Shown: positions 19,278-28,364, numbered from the stretch's first letter. The stretch: 64,000 nt of DNA from Lentzea xinjiangensis (GCF_900110955.1 NZ_FOFR01000011.1:1-64000); one strand, 5' to 3'. Program-made: numbers and translations. The notes: generated by a model not told the origin, from the sequence alone.

Positions 19278-20107
19278 CAGAAGAAGTTCCCGCTGAGGTC
19301 CCCGCTCCGGACGACGGCAGGTTCAAGGTCAAGCTCACGAACTTCGAGGGCCCCTTCGACCTGCTGCTGCAGCTCATCTCCCAGCACACCCTCGACGTGA
19401 CCGAGGTGGCCCTGCACCAGGTCACCGACGACTTCATCGCGCACATCCGCGGGATGGGGCAGGCGTGGGACCTCGACGAGACCACCGAGTTCCTGGTCAT
19501 CGCGGCGACGCTGCTCGACCTGAAGGCGGCCCGCCTGCTGCCCAGCGGCGACGTCGAGGACGAGGACGACCTGGCCCTGCTGGAGGCGCGGGACCTGCTG
19601 TTCGCCCGGCTGCTGCAGTACCGGGCCTACAAGCAGGTCGCGGCCCTGTTCGCCGAGCTGGAGCAGGGCGCCTACCGGCGCTACCCGCGTTCGGTGTCGC
19701 TGGAGCCGCGCTTCGAGGGCCTGCTGCCCGAGGTGATGCTCGGCGTGACGCCCGCGAAGTTCGCGCTGATCGCGGCCGCCGCCTTCCGCCCCAAGCAGAA
19801 GCGGACGCTGTCGGTCGCGCACATCCACCAGCACCGGGTGTCGATCCGCGAGACCGCGGACCTGCTGCGCGCGATGCTGGTCGAGAAGGGCACGGCGTCG
19901 TTCTCCGAGATCGTCGCGGGGTGCACCGAGACCATGGAGGTCGTGGCGCGGTTCCTCGCGCTGCTGGAGCTGTACCGGGAGAAGTCGCTGGCCTTCGAGC
20001 AGGAGGACCCGCTCGGGCCGCTGCAGGTGACGTGGGTCGGCGGGACGTTGGAGCAGGCGCAGACGCAGGTGCGCGCCGGCGACGAGGATGAGGACTACGG
20101 CGGATGA
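19274..20107 (+). CDS. scpA: Segregation and condensation protein A (kleisin)
   Basis: A 277-aa kleisin subunit that bridges SMC heads in the SMC-ScpAB condensin. N-terminal motif KLTNFEGPFDLLLQLI (residues ~17-32) and the C-terminal winged-helix region ending in FLALLELYREKSLAFEQEDPLGPLQV are family hallmarks. GTG 19274 overlaps the previous stop, and the stop overlaps the scpB ATG. Confidence 0.95.
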   Translation: MTEEVPAEVPAPDDGRFKVKLTNFEGPFDLLLQLISQHTLDVTEVALHQVTDDFIAHIRGMGQAWDLDETTEFLVIAATLLDLKAARLLPSGDVEDEDDLALLEARDLLFARLLQYRAYKQVAALFAELEQGAYRRYPRSVSLEPRFEGLLPEVMLGVTPAKFALIAAAAFRPKQKRTLSVAHIHQHRVSIRETADLLRAMLVEKGTASFSEIVAGCTETMEVVARFLALLELYREKSLAFEQEDPLGPLQVTWVGGTLEQAQTQVRAGDEDEDYGG

Positions 20108-20874
20108 GCGAGCCACTGGTCGGACCGGACGCGGCGGAGGTCGGGAAGCCGGGGCCGGCGTTCGACGGGGCCGGGCCCGGGGGTGCGGAACCTGACGCGG
20201 CGGGCCCTGAGGCCGCAGGCGCTGAACCCGACGTCGAGCCCGCCGCCGACGTGGCGGACGCCGCCACCCTCGAAGCGCAGCTGCTCGCCGCCGCCCCCGA
20301 GGAGGCCATCGAGGACTCCGGCCTGCCCGACCTCGCCGACGACGCGGTGTTCGAGGCGGCCATCGAGTCCGTGCTGCTCGTGGTGGACAGCCCGATCTCC
20401 GAAGAGCAGCTCGGCAGCGCTCTCGAGCAGCCGGTGAAGCGGGTCAAGGGAGCACTCCGTAGACTCTCCACCCGGTACACCGAGTCCGGCAGCGGCATCG
20501 ACCTGCGCAGGGCGGGGGACGGCTGGCGGTTCTACACGCGGGACCGGTTCGCCCCGTTCGTGGAGAAGCTGCTGCTCGACGGCCAGCGCGCGAAACTCAC
20601 CCGCGCGGCCCTGGAGACGCTCGCGGTGATCGCCTACCGGCAGCCCGTCACGAGGGCGCGGGTCGCGGCGGTGCGTGGCGTCAACGTGGACGGTGTGATC
20701 CGGACCCTGGTCGCGCGGGGGCTCATCGAGGAGACGGGCACGGACAGCGACACGGGTGGGATCCTGTACCGGACTACCGAACTGTTCCTGGAGCGGTTGG
20801 GGCTGTCGTCGCTGAGCGACCTGCCGCCAATCGCGCCGCTGCTGCCCGAAGTGGATGCGATCGACGATGTCTGA
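20104..20874 (+). CDS. scpB: Segregation and condensation protein B
   Basis: A 256-aa dimeric winged-helix partner of ScpA in condensin. The core begins near residue 80 (FEAAIESVLLVVDSPISEEQL) and includes ALETLAVIAYRQPVTRARVAAVRGV. The first ~80 residues are an Ala/Pro/Asp/Glu-rich, probably disordered extension, longer than in most ScpB proteins. ATG start in a 4-base overlap with scpA; the 3' end overlaps the next gene. Confidence 0.94.
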   Translation: MSEPLVGPDAAEVGKPGPAFDGAGPGGAEPDAAGPEAAGAEPDVEPAADVADAATLEAQLLAAAPEEAIEDSGLPDLADDAVFEAAIESVLLVVDSPISEEQLGSALEQPVKRVKGALRRLSTRYTESGSGIDLRRAGDGWRFYTRDRFAPFVEKLLLDGQRAKLTRAALETLAVIAYRQPVTRARVAAVRGVNVDGVIRTLVARGLIEETGTDSDTGGILYRTTELFLERLGLSSLSDLPPIAPLLPEVDAIDDV

Positions 20875-21601
20875 GAACGAGGGCGTGCGCCTGCAGAAGG
20901 TGCTGGCGCAGGCGGGAGTCGCCTCGCGCCGTGCTTCCGAGGAGCTGATCGACCAGGGACGTGTCCAGGTCGACGGCGAGGTGGTGCGCGAGCAGGGGCG
21001 GCGGATCGACCCCGAGACGGCCGTCGTGCACGTCGACGGTGTCCGGGTGCAGATCCGCGAGGACGTCGTCACGATCGCGCTGAACAAGCCGTTCGGGATG
21101 CTCTCCACGATGGAGGACGACCTGGGCCGCCCGTGCGTGGGTGACCTGGTGCGCAACCGCAAGGAGCGCCTGTTCCACGTCGGCCGCCTCGACGCCGAGA
21201 CCGAGGGCCTGCTGCTGCTCACCAACGACGGCGAGCTCGCCCACCGGCTCATGCACCCGAGCTACAACGTCATGAAGACCTACCTCGCCGAGGTCCCCGG
21301 CCCGGTCGAGAAGGGGCTCGGCAAGCGCCTCAAGGCGGGCATCGAGCTCGAGGACGGGCCGATCAAGGTCGACTCGTTCAAGCTCATCAGCGCCGTTCCC
21401 GGCAAGGCGCTGGTCGAGGTCGTGCTGCACGAGGGCCGCAAGCACATCGTGCGCCGCCTGCTCGAGCACGTCGGGTACCCGGTGCAGTCGCTGGTGCGGG
21501 TCGCGATCGGTGACGTGTCGCTCGGCAACCAGCGTCCCGGCTCGATGCGGGTGCTGAACCGCCAGGAGGTCGGCGGCCTCTACAAGCTCGTCGGTCTCTG
21601 A
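20867..21601 (+). CDS. RluB-type rRNA pseudouridine synthase
   Basis: 244 aa. An N-terminal S4 domain (VRLQKVLAQAGVASRRASEELI) is followed by an RsuA/RluB catalytic domain with the catalytic-Asp motif HVGRLDAETEGLLLLTNDG and the later HEGRKHIVRRLLEHVG. It converts a uridine of 23S rRNA into pseudouridine; the M. tuberculosis homolog is Rv1711. ATG 20867 is preferred to the in-frame ATG 20855 by N-terminal length. Last gene of the scp operon. The cmk and der genes that usually follow in mycobacteria are absent. Confidence 0.92.
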   Translation: MSENEGVRLQKVLAQAGVASRRASEELIDQGRVQVDGEVVREQGRRIDPETAVVHVDGVRVQIREDVVTIALNKPFGMLSTMEDDLGRPCVGDLVRNRKERLFHVGRLDAETEGLLLLTNDGELAHRLMHPSYNVMKTYLAEVPGPVEKGLGKRLKAGIELEDGPIKVDSFKLISAVPGKALVEVVLHEGRKHIVRRLLEHVGYPVQSLVRVAIGDVSLGNQRPGSMRVLNRQEVGGLYKLVGL

Positions 21602-21617
21602 CCACGACGTGTTCCCC

Positions 21618-21645
21618 GTCCGCCCTCCGGGCCAGGAGGGCGGAC
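21618..21645 (+). terminator. Terminator after the scpAB-pseudouridine synthase operon
   Basis: A perfect 11-bp stem, GTCCGCCCTCC (21618-21628) with GGAGGGCGGAC (21635-21645), around a GGGCCA loop, 17 bases after the stop codon. No T-tract, as is common in actinobacteria. Confidence 0.75.
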
Positions 21646-21802
21646 GTGCTCCGTGATCCCGGCCGACATTCCGCCGTGCCGGAAATGACCTGCCCCGCCC
21701 GGCAGGTTGACCGGTGACGAAGACCGCCTCCGGATGGTGAGCGGTTAGCGGTCCGTTAGACGGCAGGCGAACCTCTGGTGGACAATCCGGCCAGGAGGCG
21801 GC

Positions 21803-24532
21803 ATGCCACGAGGGGAACGACCGCTGGGTCCGGAGGACACCGCGCTGCTGCGGTTCGCCGGTGACCTGCGCAGACTGCGTGACCAGGCCGGCAAACCGAG
21901 CTACCGCGAGCTGGCCGGGCGGGCGAACTACTCGCCGACGGCGCTGTCCGACGCGGCCGGCGGCCGCAAGTTGCCGTCCCTGGCGCTGACGCTCGCGTTC
22001 GTCCGTGCCTGCGACGCCGACCCCGGACCCTGGGCCAAGCGCTGGCGCGAAGTCGCGGCCGAGCACGCGCAGCCGTCGCACCCGGACGCGCCGTACCCCG
22101 GCGACGTGCCCTTCACCGAACAAGACGCGAAGCAGTACTACGGCCGTGAGTACCTCGTCGAGCAGATCGTCGAATCGGTGCGGGCCGAACCCCTCACCCT
22201 CGTCTTCGGCGCCTCCGGGTCGGGCAGGACGTCGTTGCTGCGGGCGGGGCTGCGGCCGGCCCTCGACGACGCCGTGGTCATCACACCGGGCCACGACCCG
22301 CTCGGCGACCTCGCGCGGGCCCTCGCCGGGGTCTTCGAGAACACCGCGGAGGACCGGCTCGCCGAGGAGCTCCGGCGGGACCCGGGACACCTCGGGCCGC
22401 GGATCCGGCAGCACCGCCCCGGTCTCGTCCTGCTCGTCGACGACTTCGAGAAGGCGCTCGGCGCGGACGACTTCGTCACCGCTCTCACCCGGTGCCCGCG
22501 CGTCGTGCTCGCGGTCCGCGCGGACCAGCGGCAGCGCTGCCTCGACCGGGGCCTGACCGGCGCCGCGATCACCATCGAGCCGATGAGCGCGGACGAGCTG
22601 CGCCGCGCGATCACCGAGCCCGCCGCCAGGATCGGCGCCACGGTCGAGACCGCGGTGATCGCGCGACTGGTCGCCGAGGCCGCGAACCAGCACGCGCTGC
22701 CGCTGGTGCAGCAGGCGCTCGTCCAGACGTGGCGGCGCAAGCGCGGCATGACGCTGTCGCTGGCGGGGTTCGAGGAGTCCGGCGGCGTCGAGCACGTCGT
22801 CGTGAGCGCCGCCGAGACCCTCTTCGCCGCACTCGGCGAGGACGACCGCGGTGCCGCCAGGAGCCTCCTCCTCCAACTGGTCTCCGTGCGGCGCAACGGG
22901 CTCGCGCAACGCAGGACCCGCAGGCCGGACGTCGAACCGCGCCTGCTGGACCTGCTCGCCGGCGCGAGGCTCGTGACGCGCGGCACCGACGGCGTCGAGC
23001 TCTCCCACGACGCGGTGCTGCGCTGGCCGAGGCTCGCCGGGTGGGTCGACGAGGAACGCGAGAACCTGATGACCCACCAGCAGCTCGTCACCGCGATGGA
23101 GCTGTGGGAGGCGAGCGACCGCGACCCGCTCGCCCTCTACCGGGGCGCGCGGCTGCGCAGGGCCAAGGAGCTCGGTGAGTTCCTGACGGGGGAGGAGCGC
23201 AGGTTCGTCGACCTCAGCACCAGGCGCGAGACGCGCCGCTCCACGGCGTTGATCGCCGTGATGGCGGTGCTGATCGCGCTGGTGCCCGGCACGGTCGTCT
23301 ACGCGCTCGCCAACGAGCGCAAGCTCACCGAGCTGCACGACCGGGAGCTCGGCGGCAAGGCCATCTCCGAGTCCGAGGCGTTGATGGAGCAGCGCCGGCC
23401 GTACGCGGACAAGTTCGCGCTGGTCGGGTACAAGGTCAACCCGTCGCCGGAGGCCGAGAGGGTGCTGCGGCTCGCGAACGCGGTCACGCGCGGTATCTCG
23501 TTCACCGGCACGCCGCGGGACGACGCCGACGTGCTGGTCGCCCCGCGCGGCGAGATGGCGGCGGTGACCGACGAGGACGGCACCGACCGGATGTGGGGCG
23601 TCGACGAGGACGTGGCGGTGCCCGGCAAGAGGTTCGCCGACCGCCACCGCGTCGTGAAGCTCGCCGAACGCCGTGCCGTCACGCGGGACGACACCGGCGC
23701 GGAGCACCTGTGGGCCGTCAACGACGCCGATGACGTCACCTACCTCTCGGCCCTGCCCGACCGGTTCCGCACGCTCGACCTCAGCGCGGACGGCTCGCGG
23801 ATCGTCGGCAAGGTCGGCGAGGCGGCGGGGGGCGGGCTTCCGACGCCCGACCAGTCCGAGCACGCGGAGCTGTTCGACCTCAGCGATCCCCGCGGTCCTC
23901 GCGAGCTGCCGATGCCGGTGCGCGACCCGGAGACCGTCGCCCTGAGCCAGGACGGCCGCGAGCTCGCGACCGCCGTCCGGGACGCGACGGCTGGCACCAC
24001 GACGATCGAGTTCTGGCGCATCGGCGGCACTTTCGAGCCCGCCGGGCCCGCGTTGCTCCAGCACGGCTACGTGCGCGGCCTCACCTACAGCAGCGACGGC
24101 CGGTGGCTCGCCGTCGAGCACTCGGCCGAGTCGGTCGTCGAAGTCTGGCAACGGGTGCCCAGCGGAACGCCTGTGCTGCGCGCACGGCTCGACAGCGCGT
24201 TGCGGGCCGGAGCGCGCGTCACGTTCTCCGACGACGACCGCGTGGCCGTCGTGCGCGACAACGTCTTCGAAGTGCAACGGCTCTACACCTCTGACCGGAA
24301 CGCGGACCGGCTCGTGTACGTCGTCGGGCACGGCAACTCGACGCGCGCGGTGTACCGGCCGCAGTACGGCGACTTCCTCGTGCGCAGCGGGGGCCAGGAC
24401 CCGGAGCTGCTGCCGTACCAGCTCGACAGCGGTCAGATCATCAAGAGGATGTGTGAAAAAGACGGCGCGCGGCTCACGGACTCCGAATGGGTGAAGAGCT
24501 TCGGCGAAGTGGAGCGCGTGGATGTCTGCTGA
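21803..24532 (+). CDS. XRE-nSTAND NTPase with membrane helix and WD-like C-terminus
   Basis: 909 aa. Residues ~10-75 form an XRE-like helix-turn-helix (LRRLRDQAGKPSYRELAGRANYSPTALSDAAGG). Residues ~105-480 are a novel-STAND NTPase: QYYGREYLVEQI entry, Walker A FGASGSGRTSLLRAGL (~residue 135) and Walker B LVLLVDDFEKAL. One membrane helix follows (~488-508, STALIAVMAVLIALVPGTVVYAL). The remaining ~370 residues are a degenerate beta-propeller (DLSADGSRIVG, ALSQDGRELATA, TYSSDGRWLAVEHS). Such actinobacterial proteins are thought to be signal-sensing switches, some linked to biological conflict; function here is unknown. AGGAGG lies 5 bases before the ATG. Confidence 0.88.
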   Translation: MPRGERPLGPEDTALLRFAGDLRRLRDQAGKPSYRELAGRANYSPTALSDAAGGRKLPSLALTLAFVRACDADPGPWAKRWREVAAEHAQPSHPDAPYPGDVPFTEQDAKQYYGREYLVEQIVESVRAEPLTLVFGASGSGRTSLLRAGLRPALDDAVVITPGHDPLGDLARALAGVFENTAEDRLAEELRRDPGHLGPRIRQHRPGLVLLVDDFEKALGADDFVTALTRCPRVVLAVRADQRQRCLDRGLTGAAITIEPMSADELRRAITEPAARIGATVETAVIARLVAEAANQHALPLVQQALVQTWRRKRGMTLSLAGFEESGGVEHVVVSAAETLFAALGEDDRGAARSLLLQLVSVRRNGLAQRRTRRPDVEPRLLDLLAGARLVTRGTDGVELSHDAVLRWPRLAGWVDEERENLMTHQQLVTAMELWEASDRDPLALYRGARLRRAKELGEFLTGEERRFVDLSTRRETRRSTALIAVMAVLIALVPGTVVYALANERKLTELHDRELGGKAISESEALMEQRRPYADKFALVGYKVNPSPEAERVLRLANAVTRGISFTGTPRDDADVLVAPRGEMAAVTDEDGTDRMWGVDEDVAVPGKRFADRHRVVKLAERRAVTRDDTGAEHLWAVNDADDVTYLSALPDRFRTLDLSADGSRIVGKVGEAAGGGLPTPDQSEHAELFDLSDPRGPRELPMPVRDPETVALSQDGRELATAVRDATAGTTTIEFWRIGGTFEPAGPALLQHGYVRGLTYSSDGRWLAVEHSAESVVEVWQRVPSGTPVLRARLDSALRAGARVTFSDDDRVAVVRDNVFEVQRLYTSDRNADRLVYVVGHGNSTRAVYRPQYGDFLVRSGGQDPELLPYQLDSGQIIKRMCEKDGARLTDSEWVKSFGEVERVDVC

Positions 24533-24578
24533 AGCGCCCTGATCCGCTGGAAACTACCTGGAGTTGGGCAAACACGCA

Positions 24579-24613
24579 TTGTGAAGGTGAGATCCACTCT
24601 CTAGGGTGACCGG
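24579..24613 (+). promoter_or_regulatory. Predicted leaderless promoter of the ABC importer operon
   Basis: A -35 box TTGTGA at 24579-24584, a 17-base spacer, and a -10 box TAGGGT at 24602-24607. The expected transcription start, seven bases after the -10, is 24614, exactly the G of the GTG start of the first permease gene, so the mRNA should be leaderless. No Shine-Dalgarno sequence precedes that GTG, which agrees. Confidence 0.6.
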
Positions 24614-25357
24614 GTGCGTGCGTTCACAAGGGGACTTCTCGGCATTGCCGGGTTCCTCGTCCTGTGGGAGCTCTTAGGACGCTCTCCCCTCATCCCTGCA
24701 CACGCGCTTCCGCCACCGTCCGTCGTGTTCGGTGAGCTCGTGTCGCAGCTGACTTCACCTGAGTTCCTCAGCCATGTCGTGGCGACGGTGCTGGCACTCC
24801 TGATCGCCATCGCGATCGCCGTGGCGATCGCGGTGCCGAGTGGACTCGTGCTCGGCAGCGTTCCGGCCGTACGCCACGCAACGCGCGCCGTGATCGAGTT
24901 CCTGCGCCCGATCCCTTCTGTGGCTTTGATTCCGCTCGCGCTCGTGATGCTCGGTTTCGGCCCCGAAACCAAGATCACGCTCGCGGTGTACGCGGCACTG
25001 TGGCCGATCCTGTTCAACACCATCTACGCCCTCGACGAACTGGACCCGTTGCAGGTCGAGACGGCGCGGGTGTTCGGCACCGGCCGCTTGGGCGTGTTGT
25101 TCGCGGTGGCGCTGCCCAGCGCGCTGCCCTTCGTCCTCACCGGAATCCGGCTCGCGGCCACGACGGCGCTGGTCGTGATGGTGAGCGTGGAGCTCATGGC
25201 CGGCAGTCAGATCGGTCTGGGCTACTTCATCATGGAGGCCCGCAGCGGGCCCGGCCGCATGGACCAGGTGCTCGTCGGCACCGTGGTCGCGGGCGCGATC
25301 GGCGTCCTGCTGAACAGCGGTCTCGAACGCGTCCGCCGGCGTTGGGTGGCCTGGTGA
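24614..25357 (+). CDS. ABC transporter permease 1 (NitT/TauT, SsuC-like)
   Basis: A 247-aa inner-membrane permease of the nitrate/sulfonate/taurine importer family with about six helices and the EAA-like loop (ELDPLQVETARVFGTGRLGVLFAVALPSALPFVLTGIRLA). The segment EFLRPIPSVALIPLALVMLGFG is typical of SsuC/TauC. First gene of a permease-permease-ATPase operon; the stop overlaps permease 2 (GTGA). The substrate cannot be read from the sequence. Confidence 0.9.
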   Translation: MRAFTRGLLGIAGFLVLWELLGRSPLIPAHALPPPSVVFGELVSQLTSPEFLSHVVATVLALLIAIAIAVAIAVPSGLVLGSVPAVRHATRAVIEFLRPIPSVALIPLALVMLGFGPETKITLAVYAALWPILFNTIYALDELDPLQVETARVFGTGRLGVLFAVALPSALPFVLTGIRLAATTALVVMVSVELMAGSQIGLGYFIMEARSGPGRMDQVLVGTVVAGAIGVLLNSGLERVRRRWVAW

Positions 25358-26121
25358 CCAAGTTCCTGCAACGGTGGACCGTGTTCGCCGGTCTCGTCGT
25401 CGTGTGGCAGGTGCTCGGCTGGCTCGCCGAGGACCCGTTCTTCCCGCCGCCGTCCGAGATCCTCTCGGCCGCCTGGGAGTGGTGGGTGGTCGAGCCGGAG
25501 AACTTCACCGAGCACGTCGTGCCGTCGATCGTGCGGCTGCTGTCGGGGTGGGCGATCGCCTCGGTGATCGGTGTGTCCCTCGGGCTGCTGCTGGGCCGCT
25601 CGGACCGGGCGATGGAGTACGCGGGCCCGCTGCTCGTGTTCCTGCGCTCGATCCCGCCGCCCGCGCTGGTGCCGGTGTTCCTGCTGCTGTTCAAGGCGGG
25701 CACGTCGATGCAGCTCGCCACCATCGTCTTCGGCGTCGTCTGGCCGGTGCTGCTCAACAGCGTCGACGGCGCGCGGTCCGTCGATGTGACCAAAGTGGAC
25801 ACTTCCGCGGTCTTCCGGATCCCGCGGTGGCAGTGGGTCCTCGGCGTCGTGCTGCCCGCGGCCTCGCCGAAGATCTTCGCCGGGCTGCGGGTCTCCCTCT
25901 CGCTCTCACTGGTGCTGATGGTCATCTCCGAGCTCGTGGGCACGGACAACGGCATCGGTTCACAACTCATGCAGGCACAGCGCGAGTTCGACTACACGCG
26001 CATGTGGGCCGGGATCGTCCTGTTGGGCGTGCTCGGCTACGGACTCAACACCGCGCTTCTCGCGGTGGAACGCAGGGCGTTGGCGTGGCAACCGAGGAGT
26101 CGCGATGAGCAACATGCTTGA
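25354..26121 (+). CDS. ABC transporter permease 2 (NitT/TauT, SsuC-like)
   Basis: A 255-aa permease of the same family (FLRSIPPPALVPVFLLLFKAG; EAA-type loop VDTSAVFRIPRWQWVLGVVLPAASPKIFAGLRVS). It differs clearly from permease 1, so the importer probably uses a heterodimer, whereas most NitT/TauT importers use one permease as a homodimer. GTG 25354 overlaps the previous stop; the 3' end overlaps the ATPase gene by 17 bases. Confidence 0.9.
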   Translation: MTKFLQRWTVFAGLVVVWQVLGWLAEDPFFPPPSEILSAAWEWWVVEPENFTEHVVPSIVRLLSGWAIASVIGVSLGLLLGRSDRAMEYAGPLLVFLRSIPPPALVPVFLLLFKAGTSMQLATIVFGVVWPVLLNSVDGARSVDVTKVDTSAVFRIPRWQWVLGVVLPAASPKIFAGLRVSLSLSLVLMVISELVGTDNGIGSQLMQAQREFDYTRMWAGIVLLGVLGYGLNTALLAVERRALAWQPRSRDEQHA

Positions 26122-26902
26122 GGTGGCCGACCTGGGCCACACCTACGGGGACCACGAGGCCATCGGGGGTCTCTCGTTCACCGTGCGCGCCGGCGAACTG
26201 GTGTGCGTCGTAGGACCGTCCGGCTGTGGCAAGTCCACTTTGCTGCGCACGATCTCCGGGCTGGTCTCGCCGACCCGTGGCGACGTGTCGCTGCACGGCT
26301 CGCACCTGGCGGTGGTGTTCCAGGACTACTCGCGGTCGTTGTTCCCCTGGCTTTCGGTGCAGGGCAACGTGGAGTTCCCGCTGCGGTCCCTGCCGCGGGC
26401 GGAGCGCCGCGCACGGGCCGCCGAGGCGCTGGAGTGGGTCGGCCTGTCGGGCGCGGCCCGCAAGCGTCCCTGGCAGCTCTCCGGCGGCATGCAGCAACGT
26501 GTGGCCATCGCGCGCGCTCTGGCGTACCGGCCGGCGTTGTTGTTGATGGACGAGCCGTTCGCCTCGGTGGACGCGCAGACCCGGTTCGAACTGGAGGACC
26601 TGTTGCTTCGCGTGCGTCGTGAGCACGACACGACCGTTCTCGTCGTCACGCACGACATCGACGAGTCGGTGTACCTGGGCGACCGGATCCTCGTGCTCTC
26701 CGGCTCTCCCGCCCGCCTGGTGGCGGACCTGGAGGTGCCGCTGCCCGCCGAGCGCAACCAGGTGACCACGCGGACCGACGAGGGTTTCGTGGCGCTGCGG
26801 TCCAAGGTGGCGCGGCTGCTCAACGTCGGCAAGCCTTCGATGGACGTCGAGAAGTGGGCCGCGGCGGAGCGGGAGTCGCTGAGCGAGACCGTCCCGTCCT
26901 GA
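26105..26902 (+). CDS. ABC transporter ATP-binding protein (SsuB/TauB-like)
   Basis: A 265-aa ATPase with Walker A GPSGCGKSTLL, Q-loop VVFQDYSRSLFPWL, signature LSGGMQQR, Walker B LLLMDEPFASVD and the switch VTHDIDE. It belongs with the two overlapping permease genes. The matching solute-binding protein is not adjacent; the NMT1-like lipoprotein at 29839 is the likely partner. Confidence 0.93.
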   Translation: MSNMLEVADLGHTYGDHEAIGGLSFTVRAGELVCVVGPSGCGKSTLLRTISGLVSPTRGDVSLHGSHLAVVFQDYSRSLFPWLSVQGNVEFPLRSLPRAERRARAAEALEWVGLSGAARKRPWQLSGGMQQRVAIARALAYRPALLLMDEPFASVDAQTRFELEDLLLRVRREHDTTVLVVTHDIDESVYLGDRILVLSGSPARLVADLEVPLPAERNQVTTRTDEGFVALRSKVARLLNVGKPSMDVEKWAAAERESLSETVPS

Positions 26903-26909
26903 CCCCGGG

Positions 26910-27320
26910 GTGACGGACTGGAACCTGTTCCTCGTCGTCGACGCGGAACCCGTCGAGCTGTCCGGCGGGCGGGACAGGATCGTGCTGCTGGCGAACCGGC
27001 GGCTGCTCGCGTTGCCGGACAACGGTTTCCAGCTCCTCCTCGCGTGGGTCGCCGGCCCGCGCCGGGTGGTGCGCACGCCCGTGCCGGTGCATCCCGACCA
27101 GGACGTCGTCGACACGTTCGTGAACTCCTACCTCGTGGAAGCCGGTGTGCCACCACGGCCTCGCGGCTTCGCCTGGTACCTCGACCTCCCGGCCGGGGTC
27201 GCGCCCGCCGAGCTGTGGCGCGCGGTCGGCCTGAGCGGGCGGCACGGGGCACCGGTCGACCTGGGGCGGGTCCGCGAGGCGATGGAGCGAGGACTGGCCG
27301 CGCTCTTCGACGCCTCCTGA
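26910..27320 (+). CDS. Hypothetical protein, 136 aa
   Basis: GTG start 7 bases after the ATPase stop and followed by a strong terminator, so it is probably the last gene of the importer operon. No signal peptide or membrane helix. The N-terminus (WNLFLVVDAEPVELSGGRDRIVLLANRRLLALPDNGFQLLLAWVAG) looks like a small alpha/beta domain, and the end is helical (LGRVREAMERGLAALF). Family not recognised. Confidence 0.65.
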   Translation: MTDWNLFLVVDAEPVELSGGRDRIVLLANRRLLALPDNGFQLLLAWVAGPRRVVRTPVPVHPDQDVVDTFVNSYLVEAGVPPRPRGFAWYLDLPAGVAPAELWRAVGLSGRHGAPVDLGRVREAMERGLAALFDAS

Positions 27321-27360
27321 CGAAAACCACCACGAAATCCCTGTGGCGCAGCAACATGAA

Positions 27361-27397
27361 GATCAGCCCCCGGACCGTGTCGGTCCGGGGGCTGATC
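27361..27397. terminator. Bidirectional 17-bp terminator hairpin
   Basis: A perfect 17-bp stem (27361-27377 with 27381-27397; core CAGCCCCCGGACCG / CGGTCCGGGGGCTG) with a TGT loop. It lies between the rightward importer operon and the leftward IniB-like gene and can serve both. Confidence 0.85.
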
Positions 27398-27554
27398 CCG
27401 TCGCACCGGGGACGTGACGGCGGGTTGGCCCGCCAGCCAACGAGAAGCCGTCACAGTGCGACTGGGAGGGTGTGAGCACAGCGCGGGGGTGGGGCGCCTC
27501 GCGATCGGGGCACGAACGCTCAGCGCCCGCTTCCCCCGCTTCCAGCCGGGAGGA

Positions 27555-28337
27555 TCAGAGGTGCAGGCCCAGGTCGTTGCCGTTGCCGATGCCGCCGTCG
27601 AGCAGCTCGACGTCGCCGAGCTTGATGTCGCCGATGACCTGGCCGAGGTCGTTGTGCACGTCGCCGACCTGCGCGACGTCCTGCACCACGTTGCCGGTCA
27701 GGTTGCCGGTGACGCCGGCGACGTCGGTCACGTCGAGGTCAGCGGTGTCCACGACGTCCTTGACCAGCACGTCCGTGTTCACGACGTCCTTGAGCAGCAC
27801 GTCGGTGTCGAGGTCCTTGACCAGCACGTCGGACACGTCCTCGACGTTCACGACGTCGGTCACCGTGGAGACGACGCCGTTGTGCGAGGCGATGCCGGTG
27901 ACCTCGGAGACGATGCCGTTCTCGGAGACCACGCCGGAGACGTTCGAGACGACGTCGGTGGCGCCCAGGACGGTGGCGTCGAGGGTGTTCGACACGTCGC
28001 CGACGCCGGCGAAGTCCGTGACCAGCGCCGTGACGGCGGTGGGGGCGGCGATGTCGGCGACACCCGTGATGCCCTCGACGTTGCCGGTGATGAACTTGAG
28101 GCTGTCGACGGCGGTCAGGTCGCCCGCCTCGACCAGCAGCTTGTCGATCGCGTCGACGTTCCCGACGGACGCGGTGTCGAGCACCAGCGGCAGGATCTCG
28201 TGGATGTCGACGACCGAGATGTCGCCCAGACCGGCGGCCTCGAGGGTGCCCTCCGGGTCGACCAGGAACGCCTCACGTGCGTCGAGGTCGCCGAGCAGGT
28301 TGAGGGTGAAGTCGTGCAGCGTCTGCTGGGTGCCCAT
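27555..28337 (-). CDS. IniB N-terminal domain protein with Val/Asp-rich repeats
   Basis: 260 aa. Residues ~1-70 resemble the N-terminal domain of mycobacterial IniB (TLHDFTLNLLGDLDAREAFLVDPEGTLEAAGL). The rest has no Cys or Trp and is made of Val/Asp-rich units such as VxDVV, DVLVKD and GVVSENG, which suggests a repetitive beta structure. No signal peptide. M. tuberculosis iniB is induced by cell-wall inhibitors but has a Gly/Ala-rich tail rather than this one. ATG 28337 is the only sensible start; AGGAG lies 12 bases upstream, and a 12-bp inverted repeat lies in the leader. Function unknown. Confidence 0.78.
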   Translation of the reverse strand: MGTQQTLHDFTLNLLGDLDAREAFLVDPEGTLEAAGLGDISVVDIHEILPLVLDTASVGNVDAIDKLLVEAGDLTAVDSLKFITGNVEGITGVADIAAPTAVTALVTDFAGVGDVSNTLDATVLGATDVVSNVSGVVSENGIVSEVTGIASHNGVVSTVTDVVNVEDVSDVLVKDLDTDVLLKDVVNTDVLVKDVVDTADLDVTDVAGVTGNLTGNVVQDVAQVGDVHNDLGQVIGDIKLGDVELLDGGIGNGNDLGLHL

Positions 28338-28364
28338 GAGGAACTCGAACTCCTGTAGGTGGAT

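Noticed and set aside
21387..21605. Small reverse frame over the 3' end of the pseudouridine synthase
   Set aside because: Arg/Pro/Ala-rich shadow with no start signal.
20774..24331. 1185-codon reverse frame across the nSTAND gene and the end of the scp operon
   Set aside because: Spans several real genes, Arg/Ala/Val-rich, no domain; typical GC shadow.
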